From: Candidatus Poribacteria bacterium
GTDB taxonomy: Bacteria > Poribacteria > WGA-4E > WGA-3G
Direction of reading: 5' to 3'
NCBI GenBank assembly: GCA_026702755.1
Contig: JAPPBX010000100.1
Coordinates: forward strand, 1-35,267
Length of the DNA stretch: 35,267 nucleotides
Shown here one piece after another: positions 1-8,322 of this stretch (position 1 is the first letter of the stretch; every line of letters begins with the position of its first letter). A program made the translations under genes and the position numbers. Below the pieces are notes generated by a model. It saw only the letters and a program-made list of their open reading frames with translations, did not search any database and was not told where the DNA came from.

Positions 1-103
1 ATACCTAAACCTCTCATTGGAACGTTCAGAATTTGTTAGTAGCAACTTGGGTTATTATAGCACATTAAACGAGACACTTCCAAGTAGGTTTACATCTATA
101 GTA

Positions 104-195
104 GGGTCATTCAGTTTTCCAGAAAAAATGCGTCAAGTCCGCCTGATAAGGGAGATTTAAGGTTTTAATGTCAGTCAGAAAATCGAAAACTAAAT
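104..195 (+). repeat. Dispersed intergenic repeat, copy A
   Basis: About 90 bp that align with 29141-29229 over their full length. Shared blocks include CATTCA.TTTTCC, TCAAGTCCG, GATTTA and CGAAAACTAAAT, with scattered substitutions and one- to three-base indels. Both copies lie upstream of genes for exported proteins (lipoprotein at 340, tagged secreted protein at 29406). No open reading frame is conserved between the copies, so this is a non-coding repeat. Confidence 0.7.
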
Positions 196-219
196 AGTAC
201 AGGCTATGAGGCAAGGCTG

Positions 220-248
220 TTCACCCTTTTTGCAGAATGTGGTATAAT
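220..248 (+). promoter_or_regulatory. Sigma70-type promoter, extended -10
   Basis: TTCACC at 220-225 and a perfect TATAAT at 243-248 are 17 bp apart. The bases TGG directly before TATAAT form an extended -10 element. It would serve the lipoprotein gene starting at 340. Confidence 0.55.
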
Positions 249-339
249 ATTGAACAATCGTCTATGGTGATACGCCATTATGGAGGATTTTTAGTCAGTA
301 TTTAAACAAGGGATCTTCTCATTGTGAGTACCCATTCTT

Positions 340-1143
340 ATGACTTATAAAATCTATACTTGCCAACAACTTATAAGGTTTCTATGCCTCAGCATTTTGC
401 TACTTTCCAGTTGTACAGAGCAGTCAGACGACATGCTAATGACTTCTGAGGAAACAAGGTCGAATACTACTACTGTCGGTTCTGAGCCTGTCGCAAACTT
501 GGAGGAAAGAACGTTTTCTAAACTTCGCGCAGCATTCCCAGGACCACTTTTAGGTCAGGACTTTAAAACACTCCGTGCTCTTGCAAACTCAGATACCTAC
601 ATAGAGTTTCTTTCCCGCGTTTTCAAACCGGTGAAACCTTTTCAAAACTTTGATGAGTTCCTTGAAACGGTGCCACCGGATGCTGAAAAGAAAATTCGTC
701 CTATTTTAAAAAAGCACCTGGCACATCTTGCAATTAACGATCAAGATATAGCAGGCTTTTATGAATTTGTTATCACAGAACAAAGCATAGCTATCCTTAT
801 AAATCTTAATTTCCGTTTCCAGCTCATGCCACAACGGATAAAAGAAGCAGAAGAGCGCGCAGTTAAAAATTTACCACTTTTCAGGTGGTTCCCACCAAAA
901 GACTTTGATCCGCATATACGCCAAGCTTTTTGGAAAGACTATAGAAAATTTGTTAAAGATGCCAATGAAACAGCAAGGGAAAAAACACAAAATACCTTGC
1001 ATGAACACGGGCAAGACGAAGGATTGATTTGGCTTGCGATCCAAGAACCCAGAATTCTCGGAATTATCGTTAACACTTTTATCGAGCCTGTAACCCCTGC
1101 TGACTTCCTTCGCTGGATAGCTCCTCAAGGACAAAGAGATTAG
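340..1143 (+). CDS. Putative lipoprotein of unknown function
   Basis: A 267-residue protein with a basic N-terminus, a hydrophobic stretch at about residues 11-24 and a lipobox-like LLSSC, so the mature protein probably begins at Cys25 as a lipid-anchored envelope protein. The rest is soluble, helix-rich and rich in Phe, Lys and Glu. I see no catalytic motif and recognise no family. The start was chosen because it gives a complete signal peptide; the ribosome binding site is weak. A promoter with extended -10 lies about 95 bp upstream. The following gene is 114 bp away on the same strand and need not be cotranscribed. The lipoprotein call is fairly secure; the function is unknown. Confidence 0.75.
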   Translation: MTYKIYTCQQLIRFLCLSILLLSSCTEQSDDMLMTSEETRSNTTTVGSEPVANLEERTFSKLRAAFPGPLLGQDFKTLRALANSDTYIEFLSRVFKPVKPFQNFDEFLETVPPDAEKKIRPILKKHLAHLAINDQDIAGFYEFVITEQSIAILINLNFRFQLMPQRIKEAEERAVKNLPLFRWFPPKDFDPHIRQAFWKDYRKFVKDANETAREKTQNTLHEHGQDEGLIWLAIQEPRILGIIVNTFIEPVTPADFLRWIAPQGQRD

Positions 1144-1257
1144 TCAATAGTAGATACTCCCCGCCAACCCAATATATCTATTCTGAGAAAGCTTCTGTTA
1201 TATTACATCAGTGGTTTTTTACTTGCCTTCACGGCGCTCCTATGCTAAACTAAGCGT

Positions 1258-2169
1258 ATGAAGGTTTTCATTCAGATCGGACACGGCATTGTCGGTGCCG
1301 CTGTTATCTCAGCTCTATGCATCTGGCAGGCAGGGAATTTCGGTGAAGCGAGACACACGCTTAGCATCATCGGTGCGATTGCTATTGTCATTGCCAGCCT
1401 GTATCTCCTCCGAAGTCGTTGGATTCGGTGGGGCAATCGTCAGACGTGGCTAAAATACCATCAACGGCTTGCCTCTTTAGGGTTGTCTTTGGTGCTACTG
1501 CACTCTGCGTTCCAACCCCTTGTGTGGCACTCGTGGCTGACATTTTTGCTCGCCTTATCGAATTTAGGTACGGGTGTCGCTGTGAGTCTGACATCTCGCG
1601 GGGCGCGTCGGATTTTGCTCCGATGCCACCTCATCCTTGCTCCGATCCTGCTCGTCAGCATCGTGTTCCATGGTCAAAAAAAATTGGAGCATGACGAATT
1701 CTTTCCACTCACGGATGTCCACGACGTGCCTTGCGCAAGATGCCATACACCTGAACGTTTACTATTCCATGTTAGGACAACGCTTCCGGAAGAATTGGAC
1801 ACGTCAGACACTATTCCTGAAGACTTGCACTGGTGGTTCTTACAAAATGAACGCAGGGTCCCCCTAACCGCGCCTATTTCTATCAAGGAAAGAGGAAATG
1901 CGTGGACAGTCACCGACACGGAAAATAAACACACCTACCATGTCCGAAAGGTCGCAGATCAAATTGCCATCTATGCCGATTCCGATTACCGGAGCTATAC
2001 CTGTATCAAATGCCATGTACATAACACAGAAGAAATTCAGTTAGTACACGAGCTGCACGGTGTTACCGAAGCCCATAGGTGCTTCGTCTGCCACCAAACC
2101 GAGATTGACGGCACGCGTTATGGACGGCAGCGCTTTGATTGGGAATATGCACCGCACCGCCGCCGGTAG
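1258..2169 (+). CDS. Membrane-anchored multihaem c-type cytochrome-like protein
   Basis: A 303-residue protein. The N-terminal half has about four or five membrane segments (roughly residues 5-25, 34-53, 73-91, 93-112 and 119-138). These contain histidines (His68, His82, His91, His124, His138) that could ligate b-type haem, as in cytochrome b561 or ferric-reductase-like domains. The C-terminal half carries three CxxCH haem c attachment motifs at 159-163, 249-253 and 275-279, so it should face the periplasm. Together this suggests a quinol or electron-transfer module. No oxidoreductase partner or cytochrome-maturation gene is next to it. The haem motifs are plain in the sequence; the b-haem role is inference. 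The ribosome binding site is weak. It is convergent with the LamG gene, with a hairpin between them. Confidence 0.75.
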   Translation: MKVFIQIGHGIVGAAVISALCIWQAGNFGEARHTLSIIGAIAIVIASLYLLRSRWIRWGNRQTWLKYHQRLASLGLSLVLLHSAFQPLVWHSWLTFLLALSNLGTGVAVSLTSRGARRILLRCHLILAPILLVSIVFHGQKKLEHDEFFPLTDVHDVPCARCHTPERLLFHVRTTLPEELDTSDTIPEDLHWWFLQNERRVPLTAPISIKERGNAWTVTDTENKHTYHVRKVADQIAIYADSDYRSYTCIKCHVHNTEEIQLVHELHGVTEAHRCFVCHQTEIDGTRYGRQRFDWEYAPHRRR

Positions 2170-2180
2170 CCCGACCCAAA

Positions 2181-2221
2181 AAACGGCTTGAGCACAGGAA
2201 ATATCTATGCTCAAACCGTTT
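2181..2221. terminator. Bidirectional hairpin terminator
   Basis: AAACGGCTTGAGCA (2181-2194) pairs with TGCTCAAACCGTTT (2208-2221) with one mismatch, leaving a 13-base loop. It sits between two convergent genes and has A/T runs at both outer edges, as expected of a shared terminator. Confidence 0.65.
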
Positions 2222-2302
2222 CGTTGGTTGTTCAACGTGCGATAATGCACTTCGCATTTGGGGGAGTACGCCACAAAATCGCACGACTCTGAACAGATAA
2301 TC

Positions 2303-3121
2303 TTATCGGCGTGCCTTAAGGCTGCCCCACGTTGTGGTGAGTTTATCTGCCGGTTCCACCGACAGAAATTCTCCATCCATTACCTCTTGAATTTCATCTT
2401 CTGACAACGCCCGAGCGAACATATAGAATTCGTCCATCAATCCATCGAACCAACGGGAATTCTTATGATGCCCGATTTCGGCTTGGACTCCCCAATTGTC
2501 CGAGAGTTCACCGTTACCCTTTGCCTCGTGTGTTACCTTTCCATCAATGTAGGTTTTCGTGTCACCGCTCTTACTGTCGTAGGTGCCAGTGAAATGCACC
2601 CATTTTCCACCTTTGATAATGGGACCGGGATTGATGTTGAAAACCTGTCTTTCGGCACCATCTCGATGAAAAAATCTGAATCCGGCGGGTCGGATTTCGA
2701 CGTGGTAGAGACCGCTTCCGTGGTCGGTCCCAATCGAGTCAAAGACACTTTGCGGATCTGGCGGATCATTGTGATTGACCCACACAGCGATTGTGATACC
2801 CTCAAGTGGAACGTTTTTAAACTCAGGTCCGTTCAAATCTATCCACGTTTGCGGCTCTAATACGATGGCTTTGTCAATAACGCCTTTATCTCTTTTGGAT
2901 TTCCCTTCAATTTTTCCATCGTTGCCGTGAATGGAACCGTCTTTGAGGGTGTCGCCATCTTCGTCAAAACTATAGTAGACGGATAACGTCGGGTCGCCGA
3001 GGTCTGCTTCAGTTGAAACCGCAGAAACTATTAACATTGCCACAACTACGAGCGTTGTCTGCAAGAGACGCGGTAAAAGGCTCAGTTTCCCGATACGGAG
3101 ACGTGTTAACTGGTAGAACAT
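2303..3121 (-). CDS. Secreted LamG-domain protein with C-terminal tag
   Basis: A 272-residue protein. A Sec signal peptide covers about residues 1-37 (basic start, long hydrophobic run, cleavage near STEA). It is followed by one concanavalin-A-like LamG domain: YYSFDEDGD at the start, YIDGKV and GLMDEFYMFARALSEDEI near the end. Such jellyroll domains usually bind glycans or form part of surface proteins. The last 16 residues, PADKLTTTWGSLKARR, match the ends of the proteins at 24663-25430 and 29406-30134. The start was set at the ATG at 3121 because a strong GGAGG lies 8 bases upstream. An in-frame ATG 15 bases earlier is part of the ATGGAGG ribosome binding motif itself. A promoter is visible at 3190-3217. 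Confidence 0.85.
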   Translation of the reverse strand: MFYQLTRLRIGKLSLLPRLLQTTLVVVAMLIVSAVSTEADLGDPTLSVYYSFDEDGDTLKDGSIHGNDGKIEGKSKRDKGVIDKAIVLEPQTWIDLNGPEFKNVPLEGITIAVWVNHNDPPDPQSVFDSIGTDHGSGLYHVEIRPAGFRFFHRDGAERQVFNINPGPIIKGGKWVHFTGTYDSKSGDTKTYIDGKVTHEAKGNGELSDNWGVQAEIGHHKNSRWFDGLMDEFYMFARALSEDEIQEVMDGEFLSVEPADKLTTTWGSLKARR

Positions 3122-3189
3122 TTTACTTTCCTCCATTAAGGAATTTCGTGAACCATACCATTAGACATGTAAATATATACTTGTCCATC

Positions 3190-3217
3190 ACTATAGCACA
3201 AAGACATCTAAAATCAA
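3190..3217 (-). promoter_or_regulatory. Promoter for LamG gene
   Basis: On the minus strand, TTGATT (3217-3212) and TATAGT (3195-3190) are 16 bp apart, reading toward the LamG gene. It is divergent from the promoter at 3254-3282. Confidence 0.5.
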
Positions 3218-3243
3218 AGCAGAATTTATGCGTCACTTACCCC

Positions 3244-3282
3244 TATCGGAAAGTTGACAATTTCCGATGTTCCCTGTATAAT
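3244..3282 (+). promoter_or_regulatory. Consensus sigma70 promoter with overlapping palindromic operator
   Basis: A perfect TTGACA (3254-3259) and a perfect TATAAT (3277-3282) are spaced by 17 bp, which is full consensus. The -35 box lies in the centre of an inverted repeat, ATCGGAAA (3245-3252) and TTTCCGAT (3261-3268), an 8+8 bp dyad with an 8-base spacer. A repressor bound there would block the promoter, so the gene at 3303 is probably strongly expressed when derepressed. Confidence 0.75.
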
Positions 3283-3302
3283 GAAAACGGGAAACTCAAA
3301 AG

Positions 3303-5225
3303 ATGTCAAAAAGAAACGTCAGCTTCCGCGCTGTCCTACTTGCACTCCTCATCACTATCCCGAACTCCTACTGGCTCATGATTAATTGGGGTCCCAGCGG
3401 TTATGGCACAGGTCAGAGTTTCCCTACTGTCTCCACCGTCTACTTCAACGTCATTTTCGTTGTACTAATCCTAATGGCAGCAAATCCGTTGCTTCGCACA
3501 ATTCGGAAAAGTGCTCCGCTCACCGATGCCGAATTGATGGTGGTCTACCTACTCGTATCTATTGCTTCCTCTATTGCCGGACATGACACACTTCAGATAT
3601 TATGGCCCCTGCTCACCTACCCGATCTGGTTCGCAAGTCCAGAGAACGAATGGGGCGAACTGTTCCATCGGCACATGCCAGATTGGCTTACTATCAAAGA
3701 ACGAGGCGTATTGGCAAGCTTCTATCAAGGGGACGACTCACTTCACACCGTCCAACACCTACAACTCTGGATGCCACCTGTGCTCTGGTGGTCGGCTCTG
3801 ATTATCGTGCTAACGTGTATGATGCTCTGTATAACGATCCTCATCCGGCACCAGTGGGTAAACCACGAAAAACTGAGTTACCCTGTCATTCAGATTCCAT
3901 TGCACTTGACTGAAAACGGGGGTCGCATCCTCCTGAGAAATCGTTTGTTTTTGTTAGGTGCTGTGTTGGCAGGTGGAATAAACCTCCTTAATGGTCTCCA
4001 CTTTCTATTCCCGGTCGTTCCAGGGTTAGGTGGAAGTCTCTACAATTTGGGACAGTATTTCCAGACAAAACCGCTGAATGCCATTGGCAGACTCCCTATC
4101 GCCGTCTATCCGTTTGCTATCGGGATGAGTTTTTTCATCCCATTAGAACTCTCGTTCTCCATCTGGTTTTTCTACCTGTTCCACAAAATGATGCGTGTAT
4201 GGGGCACGATGGCAGGTATTGGGCATCTACCAGGATTTCCATTTCTCGATGCTCAATCCTTCGGGGCATGGTTTTGCTTAGGGGTCTCTGCGATATGGCT
4301 CACGCGGAAATTCATCGTACGGCAGGTGAAAAACGCCTTTCGAGGAAACAACACTGAATTTTCTACAGATGGCACTCCCTCAACACATATCCGATATGCG
4401 ATAATTGGATTGATACTCGGAAGCATCTTCATTCTCTTCTTCTTCAAAAGCACAGGTACACCGATCTTCAGTATCTTCGGTTACTTCACGCTCTTCTTCG
4501 CATTAGCCATTGCCATTACTCGTATTCGCGCTGAAGTCGGACCACCGGCACATGATGTGCCTTGGAGACCAGATAAAGTCCTCGTTTCCTTCTTAGGCAC
4601 GCGTCGCATAGGAGCAGAGGGATTAACGACGTTCAGTATGTTTCACGGCTTCAACCGCTCCTACCGCTCTCATCCGATGCCAATTATGTTAGAAGGCTTC
4701 AAGGTCGCACAGGTCCGTGGACTGTCGCACAATCGCTTTATCGTTGCTATCATCCTGGTAACTATTGTGGGAACAATTTCATCGGCGTGGGCGTACTATG
4801 CGCAAGGTTATCACTATGGTGGTGCAGTCTACGGCGAACAGGCACAATGCCGCTGGACTTACGAGCAGCTGAAGCAGTGGCTCATTAACCCACAATCCAT
4901 AGATGTTGGTGCCGTCTCAGCCTCCAGTGGTGCAATTGCCTTAACAACACTCCTGATGGTGTTACGCCGCCGCTTTATCTGGTGGCCCTTCCATCCAGCA
5001 GGCTATGCCTTGTCGCTCAGTTTTTGGAATACGAGCTGGTATTGGTTCTCAATTTTCTTGTCGTGGGGGATAAAAGCGATTCTCTTTCAGGCAGGGGGTT
5101 TACGAACATACCGCCGTGCGATGCCGTTCTTTATCGGTTTAGTTATAGGCGAATTTACTCTCGGTGCCATTTGGACACTCATCGGTATCGCTTTAGAACG
5201 TCCGATGTATCGGTTTATGTTTTAA
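3303..5225 (+). CDS. Large polytopic membrane protein (DUF6785/6784-like)
   Basis: A 640-residue integral membrane protein with about 12 or more hydrophobic segments spread over its full length. Examples are residues 11-29, 45-62, 76-95, about 160-180, a run near 215-240 and several in the last 200 residues. It resembles, from memory, the large DUF6785/DUF6784 membrane proteins common in Poribacteria and Planctomycetes, whose function is unknown; their layout is reminiscent of oligopeptide-type transporters. A sugar-isomerase-like gene follows 160 bp downstream, which would fit uptake of a carbohydrate-derived compound, but this is inference. A full-consensus promoter with an operator-like palindrome lies directly upstream and leaves a very short leader with only a weak ribosome binding site. 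Confidence 0.75.
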   Translation: MSKRNVSFRAVLLALLITIPNSYWLMINWGPSGYGTGQSFPTVSTVYFNVIFVVLILMAANPLLRTIRKSAPLTDAELMVVYLLVSIASSIAGHDTLQILWPLLTYPIWFASPENEWGELFHRHMPDWLTIKERGVLASFYQGDDSLHTVQHLQLWMPPVLWWSALIIVLTCMMLCITILIRHQWVNHEKLSYPVIQIPLHLTENGGRILLRNRLFLLGAVLAGGINLLNGLHFLFPVVPGLGGSLYNLGQYFQTKPLNAIGRLPIAVYPFAIGMSFFIPLELSFSIWFFYLFHKMMRVWGTMAGIGHLPGFPFLDAQSFGAWFCLGVSAIWLTRKFIVRQVKNAFRGNNTEFSTDGTPSTHIRYAIIGLILGSIFILFFFKSTGTPIFSIFGYFTLFFALAIAITRIRAEVGPPAHDVPWRPDKVLVSFLGTRRIGAEGLTTFSMFHGFNRSYRSHPMPIMLEGFKVAQVRGLSHNRFIVAIILVTIVGTISSAWAYYAQGYHYGGAVYGEQAQCRWTYEQLKQWLINPQSIDVGAVSASSGAIALTTLLMVLRRRFIWWPFHPAGYALSLSFWNTSWYWFSIFLSWGIKAILFQAGGLRTYRRAMPFFIGLVIGEFTLGAIWTLIGIALERPMYRFMF

Positions 5226-5229
5226 AAGT

Positions 5230-5284
5230 TTTAACCATCAACTCGCCTCCGTTATAAATGTTAAAGCACGAGTTGATGGTTAAA
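5230..5284. repeat. Long inverted repeat after the membrane protein gene
   Basis: A 16-bp perfect inverted repeat (5230-5245 with 5269-5284, core TTAACCATCAACTCG) encloses a 23-base loop. It begins five bases after the stop codon of the membrane protein gene, so it may act as a terminator or mRNA-stabilising stem. There is no long T-run, so it could equally be a copy of a small dispersed palindromic element. Confidence 0.6.
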
Positions 5285-5303
5285 GTTATTAGTTGTTATC
5301 AGC

Positions 5304-5387
5304 GGGTTTCAAACCCCGTCAGCGAAAAACGGAAAATAACAATAATAGGGTTTCAAACCCCATCAGGGAAGAGAGGAAAATAACAAT
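5304..5387 (+). repeat. Duplicated 40-bp leader containing the ribosome binding site
   Basis: Two 40-base units (5304-5343 and 5348-5387) match at 35 positions. Both begin with the odd palindrome GGGTTTCAAACCC and end with GGAAAATAACAAT. In the second unit this tail runs into the ATG of the isomerase gene. In the first unit the sequence reads AATAAT, so no start codon is present. Confidence 0.75.
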
Positions 5388-6207
5388 GAAACTTAGCTGC
5401 CTTCCTGTCTCTCTTTACGACGACATCTTCACAGGAAAAAGCACCGTCGCCGATTGGATTCGGTTCGGTGCTGAATTAGGGTTAGATGCGGTTGATTTTA
5501 GTATCAAATTTTTCCCAAAGCGCGATGCGGAAACGGTAAGAGATACACGCACAGCCCTCGAAAGGTGCAGCATAGAACCGTGCATGATTGCCTGCTATTC
5601 CGACTTCACACATCCCGACGCAGCGCAACGTGCGCAGGAGTTAACCGACCTAAAGGCGGACATCGCATTGGCAAAAGCGTTAGGCGCAAAATTCATTCGC
5701 GTAACAGCGGGACAAAACCATCCGGGTATTGAACGCGAAGTAGGCGTGCAATGGGTGACAGATGGGTTTCGCCGTGCTCTCGACGAAGCGGAAAGACACG
5801 GTATCACCCTTGCGTACGAGAACCACACGAAAGGCGCGCCGTGGGATTACTGGGACTTCTCACAGCCCACAGAAATTTTCTTAGAGATATTAGATGCTCT
5901 CTCCGATACACCCCTCGGTGTCTGCTTCGACACAGCGAATCCACTCGTTCTCGGTGAAGATGTACTCGCACTTCTGGAAAAAGTTGTCCACAAGGTCGTT
6001 GTGCTACATATCTTCGACTTGCGCGAAGTCGGCGTGTTTGAAGCGGTCCGTGTTGGCACCGGTGCCTCACCGATTCCGCAAATCTTTTCGCGGATGAGAC
6101 AGTCAGGCTACGACGGCTGGCTTAGCATTGAAGAAGCCAGTCGTTCAGGAAAAAACGGGTTTGAACAGTCAATCGCCTACGTCCAAAACGCATGGGAACA
6201 TGCATAG
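5386..6207 (+). CDS. Sugar phosphate isomerase/epimerase-like TIM barrel
   Basis: A 273-residue cytosolic protein of the xylose-isomerase-like (AP endonuclease 2 superfamily) TIM-barrel family. Candidate metal ligands in the usual order are Glu145 (YENHT), Asp182 (CFDTAN), His208 (LHIFD) and Glu249 or Glu250 (SIEE), so a divalent-metal-dependent sugar isomerase or epimerase is likely. The substrate cannot be read from sequence. The ATG at 5386 is chosen because AGAGG precedes it by about 10 bases; a TTG 93 bases upstream would add 31 residues of repeat-derived, non-conserved sequence. The gene follows the membrane protein at 3303 and may share its promoter, although the 5230-5284 stem lies between them. 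Confidence 0.85.
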   Translation: MKLSCLPVSLYDDIFTGKSTVADWIRFGAELGLDAVDFSIKFFPKRDAETVRDTRTALERCSIEPCMIACYSDFTHPDAAQRAQELTDLKADIALAKALGAKFIRVTAGQNHPGIEREVGVQWVTDGFRRALDEAERHGITLAYENHTKGAPWDYWDFSQPTEIFLEILDALSDTPLGVCFDTANPLVLGEDVLALLEKVVHKVVVLHIFDLREVGVFEAVRVGTGASPIPQIFSRMRQSGYDGWLSIEEASRSGKNGFEQSIAYVQNAWEHA

Positions 6208-6270
6208 CATTCATCAAAGGAAGCCGATATTCTTTACTGACAACCGAGAACTGATAACCGAAAACTATTC

Positions 6271-7122
6271 TTACCCGCGTGAAGGCTCATTCATCCGTTC
6301 TTGCGCCTGACGCGAGAGTTCGGCGAGATGTTCATCGTTTGCCCGCACCTGTTCAAGATGTATCCACCGTTCCGATGTCGCTGTCCGTATCATCTTCTCG
6401 CCGTACTTCCGATCAATCCAGAAGCGCGCCGATCCTGCGATATAGGCTTGCAGCGCATCTAATTTATCATCAGGATAGCGTTGGCAAAGATTCATCGTAA
6501 ACATGCGCCGACGTGTTCCGCCTCCGAAGGCGGCATGTTTCGTGTTATGGTTAAACAGTACCAGATCACCGGGGGTTGTTTCAAAAATCTTCGCCGGAAC
6601 ATCTTTCCCATGTATTTCCCATAACTCTTGGCTCTTACCAACCTGCTGAGAGAGTGCATCGGCATAGTTATCGCCAAAGAGATGACTGCCCGGAATGACG
6701 CGAAGTGCGCCTGTGTCGCGCGTCAACGGGTCCAGATAGAAAGCAATCTTAATGTGCATCGGGTCTTCTAACTTATGTCCACCATCAGAATGCCATCCGG
6801 TATCACCGACGTAAAAGTTGCCATCGCTTCCCATATAGTTGAAATCATCGCCGAGCAACGTCTTCGCGATCGCCAAAATCCTTGGATCATCCAACAACGA
6901 AGCCAACTCCTCGCTCTGATCGATGAACGGTACGATGCAGGAACGGGCTGTGCCTTCGTGCGGTTTACCGTTATGACCTCCGCCTCTCTCTTCCCAGACC
7001 TCTTCAAAAGCGTCTTGGATCGCCGTAATCCGATCCGCCATGAGTTGCGGAAAACTGAGATAACCGAACGTCTTGAAAAAATTAATCTCCGAATCGGTGA
7101 CGGTAAAATCATGCTGATTCAT
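6271..7122 (-). CDS. Phytanoyl-CoA dioxygenase (PhyH) family protein
   Basis: A 283-residue non-haem iron, 2-oxoglutarate-dependent oxygenase of the PhyH family. The iron-binding triad is visible as His111-x-Asp113 (WHSDGGH) and distal His196 (NHNTKHAAFGG). The 2-oxoglutarate-binding arginine is probably in TRRRMF (204-206). PhyH proteins hydroxylate small molecules; in this bacterial lineage they form large families with unknown substrates, so phytanoyl-CoA itself is unlikely. The ATG at 7122 is preceded by AAGGA at about 12 bases. A second PhyH gene at 25586-26473 has a different sequence and is only a distant paralogue. It stands alone, convergent with the isomerase gene. Confidence 0.9.
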   Translation of the reverse strand: MNQHDFTVTDSEINFFKTFGYLSFPQLMADRITAIQDAFEEVWEERGGGHNGKPHEGTARSCIVPFIDQSEELASLLDDPRILAIAKTLLGDDFNYMGSDGNFYVGDTGWHSDGGHKLEDPMHIKIAFYLDPLTRDTGALRVIPGSHLFGDNYADALSQQVGKSQELWEIHGKDVPAKIFETTPGDLVLFNHNTKHAAFGGGTRRRMFTMNLCQRYPDDKLDALQAYIAGSARFWIDRKYGEKMIRTATSERWIHLEQVRANDEHLAELSRQAQERMNEPSRG

Positions 7123-7444
7123 TTTTTTAATTTTCCTTGCGGTTCGTTAAAGTCGGTTTAGAATTGACCTACTCCTCCGTAGAGCCGCCTTCCATTTCAT
7201 TACAGGCTTGCAATCTTAGGCTAAGAAGAGGGTAGGAAACCTCGGAAACATATATTTGGTTCCCTTAACGCCAGAAAATCTTATCATTAATACCGTATCA
7301 TATCATATCTATCTTTAATTTTGCAATCCGATCAATAAATGAGAAGAGATCATTCAACGCTGCCGCTATAACTGCAAAAAACTTGCGAAACTCACAGATT
7401 AATGTTAATATTATTTAAGACTCTCACCCACTGAAAGGTTATTG
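7123..7444. other. Divergent intergenic region
   Basis: A 322-base A+T-rich spacer between the leftward PhyH gene and the rightward permease gene. Apart from the candidate promoter at 7383-7411 I see no gene, RNA fold or repeat. Confidence 0.4.
7383..7411 (+). promoter_or_regulatory. Candidate promoter for ABC-2 permease gene
   Basis: TTGCGA (7383-7388) and TAATAT (7406-7411) are 17 bp apart, each matching four of six consensus positions, and lie 33 bp before the start codon. Confidence 0.4.
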
Positions 7445-8239
7445 ATGGCTACCAACACAAATACATTTCCTGCCTATTTTGCACTCTTCAAGGCGACCTT
7501 CCGTCAGATGTTCTGGAGCCGACGGACTGTGTTGATTCTGCTTGGATGTCTGTTAGCACTTGTTATCGCGCTCGCATTTCGGTTCATGGCACGAGGCGGT
7601 GGAAGCGTCAACCGATTCATCCCACTCATAACACTCTCACTCTACGGACTCTTGATGAACCTATCGGCGATTTTTTACGGTACTGCGATCATCTCTGATG
7701 AAATTGACGGTAAAGGTTTGATGTATCTTCAGATGCGTCCTCTCCACAAATCGACAATCCTGCTCAGCAAATTCGCTGCATACTTCGTCGGCACTATTGC
7801 GATTATTGCCGCATCCCACCTGATTCTGACCGGTATCATGATAACACATCCGAAACTACAGAATGGCGTGCTTTTTCACTTGGGTATGAGTTTGCACTAC
7901 ACCGGCTCAATGGCATTGGGATTGTTAGTTTACGGGGCACTCGCTGCAGTCTTAGCAGTCAAATTCAAGAATCCGGTATTATGGGGGTTGCTATTTGTGA
8001 TGGGATGGGAGAGGATTACATCAAGTCCGATGATGCCAACAGGCATAAAGCGGATTTCTATATCCCACTATCTTTATGTTCTATTTCCGCGCTACAAACT
8101 GCCCCGAAGCGATTTCAATGAATTCTTAGGAACTTCACCCCCATCAACATGGATAGCACTTCTGGTAGTTTTCATATTGACAGCGGTGCTGCTGTGGCTC
8201 GCCATCCGCATTTTCAAGGAACGAGAATATTTGATGTAA
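7445..8239 (+). CDS. ABC-2 type transporter permease, orphan
   Basis: A 264-residue integral membrane protein with about six hydrophobic segments (roughly 29-49, 61-83, 112-132, 150-170, 177-195 and 232-252). It has the ABC-2 family layout: the early FRQMFWSRRTV entry, a GTAIISDEIDGKGLMYLQMRPL loop after the second segment and a hydrophobic end. Such permeases export lipids, polysaccharides or drugs, or act in membrane maintenance. No ATPase gene is adjacent; the only ABC ATPase in the window, at 20007-20897, has its own permease. It may therefore pair with an ATPase encoded elsewhere. The ATG at 7445 follows GAAAGG at about 7 bases. It is followed by a tandem hairpin repeat. Confidence 0.8.
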   Translation: MATNTNTFPAYFALFKATFRQMFWSRRTVLILLGCLLALVIALAFRFMARGGGSVNRFIPLITLSLYGLLMNLSAIFYGTAIISDEIDGKGLMYLQMRPLHKSTILLSKFAAYFVGTIAIIAASHLILTGIMITHPKLQNGVLFHLGMSLHYTGSMALGLLVYGALAAVLAVKFKNPVLWGLLFVMGWERITSSPMMPTGIKRISISHYLYVLFPRYKLPRSDFNEFLGTSPPSTWIALLVVFILTAVLLWLAIRIFKEREYLM

Positions 8240-8254
8240 AGTAAATTCTATTCT

Positions 8255-8322
8255 CTTTGTAGGAGCGAGTTGTGCTCGCGATTCCTATCTTTGTAGGAGT
8301 GAGCTGTGCTCGCGATTCCTAT
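8255..8322. repeat. Tandem 34-bp hairpin repeat (GCGAG/CTCGC type)
   Basis: Two 34-base units (8255-8288 and 8289-8322) differ at two positions. Each contains a GAG-(T/C)TGTG-CTCGC hairpin flanked by TGTAGGAG and ATTCCTAT. The second unit ends at the stop codon of the leftward acetate-kinase-like gene, so it could serve as a terminator for both convergent genes. A related hairpin, GGCGAGGAT-TGT-ATCCTCGCC, occurs at 34939-34959. Confidence 0.75.

Larger units (their letters stand above)
1..339. other. Intergenic leader region with dispersed repeat and promoter
   Basis: No convincing coding region is visible here. The stretch holds one copy of a dispersed intergenic repeat (104-195), an extended -10 promoter (220-248) and a short leader before the lipoprotein gene. 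The leader contains the four-codon reading frame ATG GAG GAT TTT TAG at 280-294, whose ATGGAGG is the same motif used as ribosome binding site by several genes in this window. Whether it is translated cannot be told. Confidence 0.5.

Noticed and set aside
2465-2860. A 131-codon plus-strand frame in the LamG gene
   Set aside because: It is antisense to a well-supported secreted protein and has no domain or ribosome binding site.
5293-5385. 31-codon N-terminal extension of the isomerase from a TTG
   Set aside because: It translates the duplicated leader repeat, and a proper ribosome binding site and ATG occur at 5386.
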